DNA from: Candidatus Competibacteraceae bacterium
GTDB taxonomy: Bacteria > Pseudomonadota > Gammaproteobacteria > Competibacterales > Competibacteraceae
NCBI GenBank assembly: GCA_016699715.1
Contig: CP065007.1
Coordinates: 1,116,001 to 1,180,000 of the forward strand
DNA: 64,000 nt
Direction: 5' to 3'
The notes under the pieces: model-generated
Seen by the model: only the letters and a program-made list of their open reading frames with translations
Told to the model about the DNA's origin: nothing
The model's database searches: none
In this document: in pieces, positions 29,119 through 38,220 of the stretch
Position numbering within the stretch: the first letter of the stretch is position 1
How the letters are laid out: each line of letters begins with the position of its first letter
Translations under genes and position numbers: made by a program

Positions 29119-30779
29119 GCATGAGCGAGCGAACGGATCGCCTGGAGGCGGGGTCGGAGTTGATTTCGGGCCAGGGTGAAGGCACGGCCGAACTCGAAGA
29201 CTGGCGGGAAGCCGGGACCGCGCCACGGACGCCGCGGCCGCGAGTGGGGGAGGAAGACGAGTCCGGTCCTGCCCCGCCACGGCCCGAAACCGGCTGGAAC
29301 CCGTGGCAAACCCGTCAGCGACGGGCGCCGGTCAAGACGACGCTGTACATGGTCGGGGTGCTGATGGTCCTGTTCAGCGCCACCCTGCTGCCGCCGATCG
29401 TGGTGGCGTGGTGGTACGACGGCATGGCGGTGGTGATGCCGTTCGCGGAAACCCTGGCCGCCACCCTGGGGCTGGGCTTGCTGTGCTGGTTGCCGGTCTG
29501 CCGGTTCAAGGTCGATCTGCGCAACCGCGACGGTTTCGTGGTGGTGGTGGCGTTTTGGGTGCTGCTGTCCCTGTTGGGCGCCATTCCGTTCGTGCTGGCT
29601 GAACATCCGCACATGAGGGTGGTGGACGCGGTGTTCGAAACCGCCTCCGGGCTGACCACCACCGGCGCCACCATTCTGTCCGACCTGGACGCCCTGCCCA
29701 AGGCGATCCTCTACTATCGGGCGCAATTGAACCTGTTGGGCGGCATGGGGGTGGTGGTGCTGGCGGTGGCCTTGCTGCCGATGCTGGGCGTCGGTGGGAT
29801 GCAGCTCTACAAGGCCGAGACGCCGGGGCCGATGAAGGATGAGAAGCTGACTCCGCGCATCACCGAGACCGCCAAGAACCTGTGGGTGATCTACTTTGGT
29901 TTGAATATCGCCTGCGCGCTGGCGTTTTGGGCGGCCGGAATGAGTCCCTTCGACGCGGTTTGTCACAGTTTCTCCACCTTGGCGCTGGGCGGTTTTTCCA
30001 CCCACGACGCCAGCATCGGTTATTTCCACAGTCTGACCATCGAGTTGATCTCGGGCATTTTCACGCTGATCGCGGCGGTCAATTTCGCCCTGTACTTCAT
30101 GGCGTGGCGCCGGCGCAGCCTCTGGCTGGTGTTCCATGACGCGGAATTCCAATTTTTTCTGGTGGTGATCGGCGGGATTGTCGCGCTCACCTGCGCCTAC
30201 CTGTACTTCAGCGGCACCTTTCCGCTCCAGGAGTCGCTCACTCACGGCTTTTTCCAGAGTCTTTCGATCGTGACCAGTAACGGTCATACGGCGGCCGGCT
30301 ATTCGGCGGACTGGCCATTTTTCGTCCCCTTGCTGCTGTTGCTGGGCAGCTTTTTCGGCGGCTGCGTCGGCTCGACCTGCGGCGGTATCAAGGCGGTTCG
30401 ATTCCTGCTGCTGTACAAACAGAGCGTGCGCGAAATCCGCCTGTTGATCCGTCCCACCGCGCAGATCGCGGTCAAACTGGGCAACCGGCCCATACAGGAG
30501 CGAGTGATGCAGGCGGTGTGGGGATTTTATTATCTCTACATCTTTTGTTATTGCGCGCTGTCGCTGGCACTGGTGGCGACTGGCCTGGATTTGGTGACGG
30601 CGTTCGGTTCGGCGGCGGCCGGCTTGAATAACATGGGCGTGGGTCTGGGCGATACGGCTTCCAATTTCAGCCCGCTGAGCGATACCGCCACCGTGTTGAT
30701 GACGGTGGCCATGGTGGTGGGCCGGCTGGAGGTGTTCCCGGTGTTGCTGCTGTTCCATCCGGATTTCTGGAAGGGCTGA
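29115..30779 (+). CDS. trkH: TrkH-type K+ uptake membrane subunit, copy 3
   Basis: 554 residues from ATG 29115, which overlaps the copy 2 stop (ATGA); ATG 29121 is an alternative. The N-terminal extension is about 70 residues, acidic and Pro/Arg-rich, and unlike that of copy 1. P-loops are TASGLTTTGATIL, STLALGGFSTHDAS, VTSNGHTAAGYSAD and GCVGSTCGGIKA. The third loop has His where copies 1 and 2 have Leu, next to the filter Gly. The acyl-CoA synthetase gene begins 2 bases downstream, so all four could share a transcript. Confidence 0.93.
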   Translation: MSMSERTDRLEAGSELISGQGEGTAELEDWREAGTAPRTPRPRVGEEDESGPAPPRPETGWNPWQTRQRRAPVKTTLYMVGVLMVLFSATLLPPIVVAWWYDGMAVVMPFAETLAATLGLGLLCWLPVCRFKVDLRNRDGFVVVVAFWVLLSLLGAIPFVLAEHPHMRVVDAVFETASGLTTTGATILSDLDALPKAILYYRAQLNLLGGMGVVVLAVALLPMLGVGGMQLYKAETPGPMKDEKLTPRITETAKNLWVIYFGLNIACALAFWAAGMSPFDAVCHSFSTLALGGFSTHDASIGYFHSLTIELISGIFTLIAAVNFALYFMAWRRRSLWLVFHDAEFQFFLVVIGGIVALTCAYLYFSGTFPLQESLTHGFFQSLSIVTSNGHTAAGYSADWPFFVPLLLLLGSFFGGCVGSTCGGIKAVRFLLLYKQSVREIRLLIRPTAQIAVKLGNRPIQERVMQAVWGFYYLYIFCYCALSLALVATGLDLVTAFGSAAAGLNNMGVGLGDTASNFSPLSDTATVLMTVAMVVGRLEVFPVLLLFHPDFWKG

Positions 30780-30781
30780 TC

Positions 30782-32341
30782 ATGAATCCAAAGCGAGGCT
30801 ACACCGGCGAGTTGCCGCCGGCCCGGTTCAACCTGGCGCGCTACTGTCTTCAGGCGGCGGCGCGGACCACGCCGGACAAGGTGGCGCTGGTGGTGGTTTC
30901 CGACGCCGACGCGCCGGTTGGAGCGGCCGAGCACTGGACTTACGCGCAACTGGATGAGGCGGTGCGGCGCACGGCGGCCGGGCTGCGCCGTCTGGGTCTG
31001 GCGCCAGGCGCGCGGCTGATGATCCGCATGGGCAACACCAGCGATTACGCCCTGCTGTTTTTCGGCGCCATCGCCGCCGGTTGCGTGCCGCTGCCATCCT
31101 CGGCGCAACTGACCGAGGAGGAGGCCGCTTTCCTGCTGGCCGATTCCGGTGCCCGGTTGCTGGCCATGGCGGATGAACTGACGATCCGGCCACCGCCGGG
31201 TGTGCAAGTGTTGGGCTTGGCCGAGGTCGCCGCGCTACGGGCCGGTCACGAGCCGCTGGACTATGCCGATACCGCCGCCGACGATCCAGCGTTCCTGATC
31301 TACACCTCCGGTACCACCGGTCAGCCCAAGGGCGTGTTGCACGCCCAGCGCTCGGCCTGGGGTCGGCGACCGATGTACCAGGGCTGGTATGGCATCCGCC
31401 CGGACGATGTGATTCTGCACGCCGGGGCATTTAACTGGACTTATACCCTGGGGGTGGGGTTGACCGATCCCTGGGCCAACGGCGCGACGGCGGTACTCTA
31501 CAACGGTCCGCGCGATGTCACGGTTTGGCCGGCGCTGATGGAGAAGTACCGGGCCACTCTGTTTGCAGCGGTGCCGGGGCTGTACCGACAGATCCTGAAA
31601 TACAATGATCTGGGTGCTTATGACCTGTCCAGCCTGCGCCACGGGCTGACCGCCGGCGAAGCGCTGAGCACCGCTTTGCTGGAACAGTGGCGGGCGACGA
31701 CCGGCAAGGCGCTGTACGAGGCGTTGGGGATGAGCGAATGCTCGACCTACATTTCTTCGGCGCCGGGCGAGCCGGTCAACCCCGGCAGTCCGGGTAAGGC
31801 CCAGCCGGGTCGTTGCGTGGCGGCATTGCCGGTCGAAGGCGGTGAGGAACCGCTGCCACCGGGCGAGACCGGGTTGCTGGCGGTGCATCGCGGCGATCCG
31901 GGGCTGATGCTGGGTTACTGGAATCGCCCCGAAGAAGAGGAGTTGGTTTACCGGGGCGAGTGGTTCCTCGGCGGCGATCTGGTTCACTTCGACGCCGATG
32001 GCTACATGATCTACCACGGTCGCAACGACGACGTGATGAACGCCATGGGCTACCGGGTGTCGCCGCTGGAGGTGGAACATTGCCTGAGCCGGCATCCGGC
32101 GGTGGCGGAGGTGGCGGTCACTGAGCTGGCCGTGCGCGAGGGCGTCAGCGTAATCGCCGCCTTCGTGGTGCCGCGCGATCCCGACGAACCGGACGGGATG
32201 GACGCCGCGCCCTTGCTGGCCCATGCCCACGCCCATCTGGCGGGCTATAAGTGCCCGCGCGAGATTATTTTCGTCGATAGCCTGCCGCGCACCGCCAACG
32301 GCAAGGTCCGCCGCCGCGATCTGGCGCGGTGGCGGCGGTAA
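30782..32341 (+). CDS. AMP-dependent acyl-CoA synthetase
   Basis: 519 residues, adenylate-forming family. YTSGTTGQPKGVLHAQR is the phosphate-binding loop, YEALGMSECSTYIS the substrate and adenine region, FLGGDLVHFDADGYMIYHGRNDD the hinge, and TANGKVRRRDL holds the catalytic Lys. The best resemblance is to the benzoate-CoA ligase-like and medium-chain acyl-CoA synthetases; the substrate cannot be fixed. Its close linkage to trkH copy 3 (2 bases) is unusual and may reflect only operon packing. Confidence 0.85.
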   Translation: MNPKRGYTGELPPARFNLARYCLQAAARTTPDKVALVVVSDADAPVGAAEHWTYAQLDEAVRRTAAGLRRLGLAPGARLMIRMGNTSDYALLFFGAIAAGCVPLPSSAQLTEEEAAFLLADSGARLLAMADELTIRPPPGVQVLGLAEVAALRAGHEPLDYADTAADDPAFLIYTSGTTGQPKGVLHAQRSAWGRRPMYQGWYGIRPDDVILHAGAFNWTYTLGVGLTDPWANGATAVLYNGPRDVTVWPALMEKYRATLFAAVPGLYRQILKYNDLGAYDLSSLRHGLTAGEALSTALLEQWRATTGKALYEALGMSECSTYISSAPGEPVNPGSPGKAQPGRCVAALPVEGGEEPLPPGETGLLAVHRGDPGLMLGYWNRPEEEELVYRGEWFLGGDLVHFDADGYMIYHGRNDDVMNAMGYRVSPLEVEHCLSRHPAVAEVAVTELAVREGVSVIAAFVVPRDPDEPDGMDAAPLLAHAHAHLAGYKCPREIIFVDSLPRTANGKVRRRDLARWRR

Positions 32342-32482
32342 AGCAGATTCACCGTCAGGAAGGTCGCTGGCAATGTCTCCAGGTGCTACTGACCACCCCC
32401 GGCGGGTCTGTGCGATTCAGAACTGGATCGGGCACAAGTCCTCGCCGCCCAGGCCGTCCATGACGCTGAACCGGTCAACGCT

Positions 32483-33979
32483 CTAGAGCACCGGCCCGAG
32501 CATGGCGATGGCGTTATTCCAGAGGCGACGTGTCATCGGCCAAGCGGCCACTTCGCTCAGCTCGACCGGGCGCGACCGGGCGATATATTCCTGCTGGCGC
32601 CGCCGGACATCGGCGGTCAGCGCCGGATCGTGGAACAGGATGTTGTTCTCGTAGTTCAGTTCGAAGCTGCGGCGATCCATGTTGGCGGAACCGATCAGCG
32701 TCACTTCACCGTCCAGGGTCAGCGATTTGGTGTGTAGCAATCCGCCCACGTATTCGAAGATCCGTACTCCAGCGGTGAGCAGCTCGCCGTAGTAGCTGCG
32801 ACTCGCCGCGCCGACGATCCACGAGTCGTTCCTGGCCGGGAAGACAATGGTCGTGGCCACGCCACGGCGGGCGCTGGCGCACAAGGCGCCCTGCATGGAC
32901 TCATCGGGGACGTAATAAGGGGTCGAGATGATCAACTCATGGCGAGCAGTGTGCATGAGTGACTCAAACATCTCGGGCATGGCGGAGTAGCGCACGGTCG
33001 GCCCCGTGCCGATGACCTGAGCCGGCAGCCCCGACAGGGCGGGTGGGATCGGTCGCCGCAGCAGGTCCGCGATGTCATCGTCCACATGGGCCATCCAGTC
33101 ACTGGCGAACAGATGTTGATTCTGACGGGCGATCGGCCCCTCGAAACGCATCATGGCATCCACCCAGGGCGCGTATTGGGCCTTGATGAGAAACTCCGGA
33201 TCAGCACAGTTCTGACTGCCGCAATAGGTGATGAGATCGTCGATCACGACGATTTTTCGATGGTTGCGCAGATCGATCCGCCCCTTGAGAGGCCGCAGCA
33301 ACGGATTGCCAACGGGCAAGGCCCGGGCCAGGCGGACCCCCGCTCGATCCATGTCTGGCCAGTATTTGGAATGAATCAGCAGACGCGAGCCCAGGTCGTC
33401 CGCCATCGCCCGGCAGGTGACGCCGCGCGCGGCGGCGCGCTTTAGCGCCTCGATGATCTTGCGGCCATTGTGGTCCGGCAGCCAGATATAGAACAGGAGA
33501 TGCACATGCTCGCTGGCGGCATCGATGTCGGCCACCATGGCGTCGATGGTGGCGTTCGAATCCGCCAGCAGGCGGGCGTGGTTGCCGCCGACCGGTTCGA
33601 AACCGCTGATGGAGTGCCCGACACGAAACAGGTGCGTGTAGCGATCCGACGCCTCGACCCGCTGGATGGCCGCGTCCAGACCCACCGCATCGGCCACCTT
33701 CGGCATTTGCGCGAGCACCGCCTGCATTCGCGCGACGCGCCGTCGGCCGATGTTGACTTCGCCAAACAGGATATAGGCCAGAATACCCAGCACCGGCAGG
33801 ACCAGAATGATCACCATCCAGGCGATGCGCGAGGCGGGCTCCCGATGCGGTCTCAGTAGCACCCGCGCGATGAAGGCGAATTGAATCAGAACGTTCAGTA
33901 TCCAGAGAATCGCCGCAAAAAAGGTTGTTTCGTTCACTGAAATGAATCCTGAAAGTTTATCGGTCTCTAGGCGCCGCAT
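32483..33979 (-). CDS. cls: Cardiolipin synthase
   Basis: 498 residues of the phospholipase D superfamily. Two N-terminal membrane helices (FFAAILWILNVLIQFAFIA and IAWMVIILVLPVLGILAYI) precede two HKD motifs. The first is NHRKIVVIDDLITYCGSQNCAD and the second HTKSLTLDGEVTLIGSANMD. This layout joins two phosphatidylglycerols into cardiolipin at the inner membrane. It is alone on its strand; the gap upstream carries a repeat element (34044-34156). Confidence 0.93.
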   Translation of the reverse strand: MRRLETDKLSGFISVNETTFFAAILWILNVLIQFAFIARVLLRPHREPASRIAWMVIILVLPVLGILAYILFGEVNIGRRRVARMQAVLAQMPKVADAVGLDAAIQRVEASDRYTHLFRVGHSISGFEPVGGNHARLLADSNATIDAMVADIDAASEHVHLLFYIWLPDHNGRKIIEALKRAAARGVTCRAMADDLGSRLLIHSKYWPDMDRAGVRLARALPVGNPLLRPLKGRIDLRNHRKIVVIDDLITYCGSQNCADPEFLIKAQYAPWVDAMMRFEGPIARQNQHLFASDWMAHVDDDIADLLRRPIPPALSGLPAQVIGTGPTVRYSAMPEMFESLMHTARHELIISTPYYVPDESMQGALCASARRGVATTIVFPARNDSWIVGAASRSYYGELLTAGVRIFEYVGGLLHTKSLTLDGEVTLIGSANMDRRSFELNYENNILFHDPALTADVRRRQQEYIARSRPVELSEVAAWPMTRRLWNNAIAMLGPVL

Positions 33980-34043
33980 CGTCTGCGCGCAAGTCTACCC
34001 GCGTTGTCATAACGACAAAACAAACAACGGCATGAATCCGATA

Positions 34044-34156
34044 TATAGCGCTCCCATCCCGGTTATGGAATCTCTCTTCCTTGGAGAAGGAGGGGTGGCG
34101 CGTAGCGCCGGGGTGGTCCGACACGGTGATTCCACCCGTCAGACAGGAGCGCCATA
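34044..34156. repeat. Dispersed repeat, copy 1 (about 113 bp, TATAGCGCTCC ends)
   Basis: The ends are TATAGCGCTCC and its near-inverse GGAGCGCCATA. The inside holds a CCTTGGAGAAGGAGG hairpin and GGCGCGTAGCGCC. The copy at 53933-54053 shares the first 80 bases almost completely. Non-coding and MITE-like. Confidence 0.78.
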
Positions 34157-34221
34157 TCTCCTGTTTCGAGGTTTCCCATCTGCTGAAACGGCGTCGTGAA
34201 GCTAATGTTTAATAAATCAAT

Positions 34222-34242
34222 ATGCAATATTTATTATTGCAT
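34222..34242. promoter_or_regulatory. Perfect palindrome upstream of the HTH gene
   Basis: ATGCAATA (34222-34229) and TATTGCAT (34235-34242) are exact inverses with a 5-base AT spacer, inside an AT-rich promoter-like stretch 55 bases before the start of the HTH gene. It is a plausible operator for that regulator. Confidence 0.55.
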
Positions 34243-34296
34243 TTAAACTTTTCGTTAGTGATAATTAATGCCTGTCTTGGAACCTGGATTTTCATT

Positions 34297-34542
34297 ATGC
34301 TCACAGCGGCTCAGTTGAAAGCGGCACGCGCGCTGTTGGGTATAGACCAGCGAACGCTCGCCGAAAGCGCCGGTTTGTCCCTGCCGACCATCCAGCGGAT
34401 GGAAACCAGCGAAGGCACGATTCGCGGCAATGTGGATTCCCTGGTCAAGCTCATCACCGCGCTCGACGCCGCCGGCGTGGAGCTGATCGGGGAGGGCGCC
34501 GCCAGCGAAGGTGGCGGGCGCGGGGTTCGGCTGAAGCGCTGA
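34297..34542 (+). CDS. XRE-type HTH transcriptional regulator
   Basis: 81 residues from ATG 34297. QLKAARALLGIDQRTLAESA and GLSLPTIQRMETSEGTIRGN form a Cro/C1-type helix-turn-helix, followed by a short Gly/Arg tail. The last start within an AT-rich leader was chosen because it opens directly on the domain. Its stop is 53 bases before the hyfB-like gene in the same direction, so it may regulate or be co-transcribed with that operon. Confidence 0.8.
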   Translation: MLTAAQLKAARALLGIDQRTLAESAGLSLPTIQRMETSEGTIRGNVDSLVKLITALDAAGVELIGEGAASEGGGRGVRLKR

Positions 34543-34595
34543 ACCGCTCAATCAGTCCGTAGTGATGTGGGTCGGAAGGAGTGGAATTCGTCACC

Positions 34596-36608
34596 ATGCC
34601 GTTGTCGCTGTCATTGGGCTTGGCCATGGCCCTGCTTGCCGTCGGTCTCCATGCGATCGCCGCATCGCGCCGGACGGGTTGCACCCGCCAGGTCTACGGG
34701 GTGAGTCTGGTCATCTGCATCCTCTTGCTGGGGACGGCGCTGGCGCATCTGCTGGGTGACCGAACGCCGGTCACGCTGACCTTGCCCATTGGCCTGCCCT
34801 GGCTGGGCGCGCATTTCCGTCTGGACGCGCTGTCGGCCTTTTTCCTGATCGTGGTCAATCTTGGCGGCGCGGTGGCCAGCCTGTTCGCCCTGGGCTACGG
34901 CCAGCATGAAAAAACGCCCGAACGAGTATTGCCGTTCTACCCGGCCTTTCTGGCCGGCATGAACCTGGTGGTGCTGGCCGATGACGCCTTTACCTTTTTA
35001 TTCGTTTGGGAATTCATGTCGCTCAGTTCCTGGGCACTGGTCATGGCCCACCATCGGGAGCCGGCCAACGCTCGCGCCGGTTATCTATATCTGGTCATGG
35101 CCTGCTTCGGTACCTTGGCGCTGCTGCTGGTTTTCGGGCTGCTGGCCGGTCCCGACGGCGGCTACGATTTCAGCGCCATCCGCGCCGCTCAGGCCACGCC
35201 GGGCGCGGCGGCGCTGGTGCTGGCGCTGGCGTTGGTGGGAGCCGGTTCCAAGGCCGGTCTGGTGCCGCTGCATGTCTGGCTGCCGCTGGCGCATCCGGCC
35301 GCGCCCAGCCATGTGTCGGCATTGATGAGCGGGGTAATGACCAAGGTGGCGGTGTACGGTTTCATCCGCATCGTGTTCGACCTGCTGGGCACGCCGGCCT
35401 GGTGGTGGGGAGGACTGGTGCTGGCGCTGGGTGGAATCACCGCCGTGCTGGGCGTGCTGTACGCGCTGATGCAGCACGATCTGAAACGGCTGCTCGCCTA
35501 TCACACGGTGGAAAATATCGGCATCATCTTTATCGGTTTGGGGCTGGCGCTGGCGTTTCAGGCGAATCATATGTACGCGAACGCCGCACTGGCGCTGACC
35601 GCCGCGCTGTTCCACATCTTCAACCATTCGCTGTTCAAGAGTCTGCTGTTTCTCGGTACCGGCGCGGTGCTGACCGCCACCGGAGAGCGCGACATGGAAC
35701 GGCTGGGTGGGTTGATCCACCCGATGCCGTGGACCGCGCTGGCGTTTCTGATCGGCGCGGCGGCGATTTCGGCGCTGCCGCCGCTGAACGGCTTCGTCTC
35801 CGAATGGCTGACTTTCCAGGCCATCCTGGCCAGCCCGGAGCTGCCGCAATGGCCGCTCAAGTTTTTGGTGCCGGCGGTCGGCGCGCTGCTGGCGCTGTCC
35901 GCCGCGCTGGCCGCCACCTGCTTCGTCAAAGCCTTCGGCATCACCTTCCTGGGCCGGCCGCGTTCGCCGGCCGCCGCCGGGGCACGGGAAACCGACCGCT
36001 ATTCGCTGGTCGCGCTGTTCGTTCTGGCGGTGCTCTGCCTGTTGGCCGGCATCCTGCCCGGACTGGTGGTGGATGGCCTGTCTCCGGTGGTGAGTGTGCT
36101 TAACGGCGGCACCCGGCTGACGGCGCAGAGCAGCCAGCCCTGGCTGACACTGGTGCCGGTGGTGGATGTCAAAAGCACCTACAACGGCTTGCTGGTGCTG
36201 TTGTTCATGGCATTTTCCGGAACCGGCGCCGCCCTCCTGATCCATCGTTTCGCTTCCGCCGCGGCGCGGCGCGGTCCGGCCTGGGATTGCGGCTTTCCCG
36301 AAGCCAGCCCCGCGACCCAGTACACCGCCGGCAGCTTCGCTCAACCGATCCGCCGGGTGTTCGGCAGCGTGGTGTTCCAGGCGCGGGAACGGGTGTTCAT
36401 GCCGCCGCCCGGCGATTCGCGGCCGGCGCGATTGGAGGTCGAGCTGCACGACCCGGTCTGGGAGCGTGGCTACGCCCCGATCATCGCGGCCGTGGTGGCG
36501 CTCTCCAGCCGTTTCAATGCCTTTCAATACCTCACCATCCGCCGTTACCTGAGTCTGGTGTTCGGCGCGCTGGTCCTGCTGTTGCTGGGGATGGTGCTAT
36601 GGCGCTGA
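34596..36608 (+). CDS. hyfB: Hydrogenase-4 component B-like antiporter subunit
   Basis: 670 residues from ATG 34596; GTG 34581 is an alternative start with a tighter ribosome site. It belongs to the NuoL/MrpA-like proton-translocating family: VWEFMSLSSWALVMAHH holds the essential Glu, GAGSKAGLVPLHVWLPLAHPA the Lys region, and HDLKRLLAYHTVENIGII the conserved broken helix. E. coli HyfB is 672 residues. It opens an operon of six genes with 4-10 base overlaps or small gaps. It should pump H+ or Na+ for the complex described under the large subunit. Confidence 0.88.
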   Translation: MPLSLSLGLAMALLAVGLHAIAASRRTGCTRQVYGVSLVICILLLGTALAHLLGDRTPVTLTLPIGLPWLGAHFRLDALSAFFLIVVNLGGAVASLFALGYGQHEKTPERVLPFYPAFLAGMNLVVLADDAFTFLFVWEFMSLSSWALVMAHHREPANARAGYLYLVMACFGTLALLLVFGLLAGPDGGYDFSAIRAAQATPGAAALVLALALVGAGSKAGLVPLHVWLPLAHPAAPSHVSALMSGVMTKVAVYGFIRIVFDLLGTPAWWWGGLVLALGGITAVLGVLYALMQHDLKRLLAYHTVENIGIIFIGLGLALAFQANHMYANAALALTAALFHIFNHSLFKSLLFLGTGAVLTATGERDMERLGGLIHPMPWTALAFLIGAAAISALPPLNGFVSEWLTFQAILASPELPQWPLKFLVPAVGALLALSAALAATCFVKAFGITFLGRPRSPAAAGARETDRYSLVALFVLAVLCLLAGILPGLVVDGLSPVVSVLNGGTRLTAQSSQPWLTLVPVVDVKSTYNGLLVLLFMAFSGTGAALLIHRFASAAARRGPAWDCGFPEASPATQYTAGSFAQPIRRVFGSVVFQARERVFMPPPGDSRPARLEVELHDPVWERGYAPIIAAVVALSSRFNAFQYLTIRRYLSLVFGALVLLLLGMVLWR

Positions 36609-37555
36609 CCGCCGACTATGGGGTGCAGGGCTGCCAAATGCTGCTGACGCTGCTGCTGGCCCCGCTGCTCACCGGTTTTGTCCGCGCGCTCAAGGCGCGA
36701 CTGCTGCGCCGGCGTGGCCCGACCCTGCTGCAACCCTACCGCGATCTGCTCAAGCTGTTGCGCAAGGAGGTCGTGCTGGCCGACTCCGCCTCCTGGCTGT
36801 TTCGAGTCGCGCCCTATCTGATCTTCGCCGCGATCTGGGTGGCGGCGGCGCTGGTGCCGACCTTCGCCAGCGGCCTGCCGTTCAGTTGGACGGCCGATTT
36901 GATCGCCATCGTCGCGCTGCTCGGCACCGCCCGCTTTTTTCTGGCGTTGGCCGGGCTCGATGTCGGCACCAGCTTCGGCGGCATCGGCGCCAGCCGCGAG
37001 ATGATGATCGCCTCGCTGGCCGAACCGGCCATGCTGATGATGGTATTCACCCTGTCGCTGCTGGCCGGCACCACCGAACTGTCGGCGGTCGCCCGTTTCA
37101 TGCTGAATGCCGATGTCGGCCTGCGGGTGTCGCTGGCGCTGGCGCTGCTGGCTTTGGTCATGGTGGCGATCGCCGAGAATGCCCGGATTCCGGTGGACAA
37201 TCCGGCCACCCACCTGGAGCTGACCATGGTGCATGAGGCAATGGTGCTGGAATACTCCGGTCGCCATCTGGCGCTGATCGAGCTGGCCGCTGCCCTGAAA
37301 TTGCTGCTCTATCTGTCGCTGATGGCCTGCATCTTCGTGCCCTGGGGCATGGCGACCGCCGGCGCGGGTCCGCTGGATTATCTGACGGGTGTGGCTGTGT
37401 ATCTGGCCAAGCTGGCGGTGGGTGGTCTGCTGCTGGCGCTGTTCGAAACCAGCATCGCCAAGATGCGGGTGTTCCGTGTCAATGAATTTCTGGGGGCGGC
37501 GCTGATGCTGGGTTTGCTCGGTACCCTGTTGCTGTTTGTGTCCCGGAGCCTGTGA
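36599..37555 (+). CDS. hyfC: Hydrogenase-4 component C-like membrane subunit (NuoH-like)
   Basis: 318 residues; ATG 36599 overlaps the hyfB stop by 10 bases. It is homologous to NuoH and HycD, the membrane anchor that joins the soluble electron-transfer arm to the ion-pumping arm. GPTLLQPYRDLLKLLRKE, then ARFFLALAGLDVGTSFGG, and AENARIPVDNPATHLELTMVHEAM with its conserved acidic residues are visible. Confidence 0.9.
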   Translation: MALTADYGVQGCQMLLTLLLAPLLTGFVRALKARLLRRRGPTLLQPYRDLLKLLRKEVVLADSASWLFRVAPYLIFAAIWVAAALVPTFASGLPFSWTADLIAIVALLGTARFFLALAGLDVGTSFGGIGASREMMIASLAEPAMLMMVFTLSLLAGTTELSAVARFMLNADVGLRVSLALALLALVMVAIAENARIPVDNPATHLELTMVHEAMVLEYSGRHLALIELAAALKLLLYLSLMACIFVPWGMATAGAGPLDYLTGVAVYLAKLAVGGLLLALFETSIAKMRVFRVNEFLGAALMLGLLGTLLLFVSRSL

Positions 37556-38220
37556 TGCACGGCCTGGCCTTCGATATCGCCCATTTCCTGGCGGGCGGCA
37601 TGGTGGTGGTGAGTTTCCTGCTGCTGTACCAGGATCGCCTGTATGCCCTGATCAGCGTTTTCGCCCTGCACTCGCTGGTGCTGGCGCTGGCGGTCGGCTG
37701 GCAGGCCGCCATTCAGGGCGCGCATCACCTGTACATCACGGCGGGAATCGCGCTGGTGTTCAAGGCGATCGTCATTCCGGTCGCGCTCCACCGCATCGTC
37801 CGGCGGCTCGGCATCCATCGCACGCTGGAAGCGGTGGGAGGCGTGGGCCGGGACATGCTGGCCGGCACCGGGCTGGTGGCGCTGGCCATTCTGGTGATGC
37901 TGCCGGTGACGGCCAGCGCCGACGCGCTGGCGCGCGAAGATCTGGCCTTCGCTTTGGCGGTGGTGCTGCTGGGGTTGCTGCTGATGGTCACCCGCCGCAA
38001 CGCGGTCAGCCTGGTGATCGGCTTCATGTCGCTGGAGAACGGACTGGTGCTGGCCGCCGCCGGAGCACGCGGCATGCCGCTGGCGGTGGAAATCAGCGTC
38101 GCGTTTTCGGTGCTGATCGCGATGATCGTGATCGGTATTTTTCTGTTTCGCATCCGGGAGCGCTTCGACAGCGTGGACATGCAGGCGATGGATACCTTTC
38201 GGGAGGAACGGCGGCGATGA
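37555..38220 (+). CDS. hyfE: Hydrogenase-4 component E-like membrane subunit
   Basis: 221 residues; ATG 37555 overlaps the hyfC stop. It has several short hydrophobic helices of NuoK/HyfE type, including DLAFALAVVLLGLLLMVTRRNAV and FMSLENGLVLAAAGARGMP with the conserved Glu. It is adjacent to hyfF by a 4-base overlap. Confidence 0.87.
   Translation: MHGLAFDIAHFLAGGMVVVSFLLLYQDRLYALISVFALHSLVLALAVGWQAAIQGAHHLYITAGIALVFKAIVIPVALHRIVRRLGIHRTLEAVGGVGRDMLAGTGLVALAILVMLPVTASADALAREDLAFALAVVLLGLLLMVTRRNAVSLVIGFMSLENGLVLAAAGARGMPLAVEISVAFSVLIAMIVIGIFLFRIRERFDSVDMQAMDTFREERRR

Noticed and set aside
28890..30758. Long minus-strand frames over the trkH genes (Gln/His/Arg-rich)
   Set aside because: The same antisense frame recurs over all three trkH copies because the DNA is repeated. 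No domain or ribosome site.
35085..36527. Minus-strand 480-codon frame over hyfB
   Set aside because: Shadow of the hyfB-like gene, Gln/Arg-rich composition, no motif.
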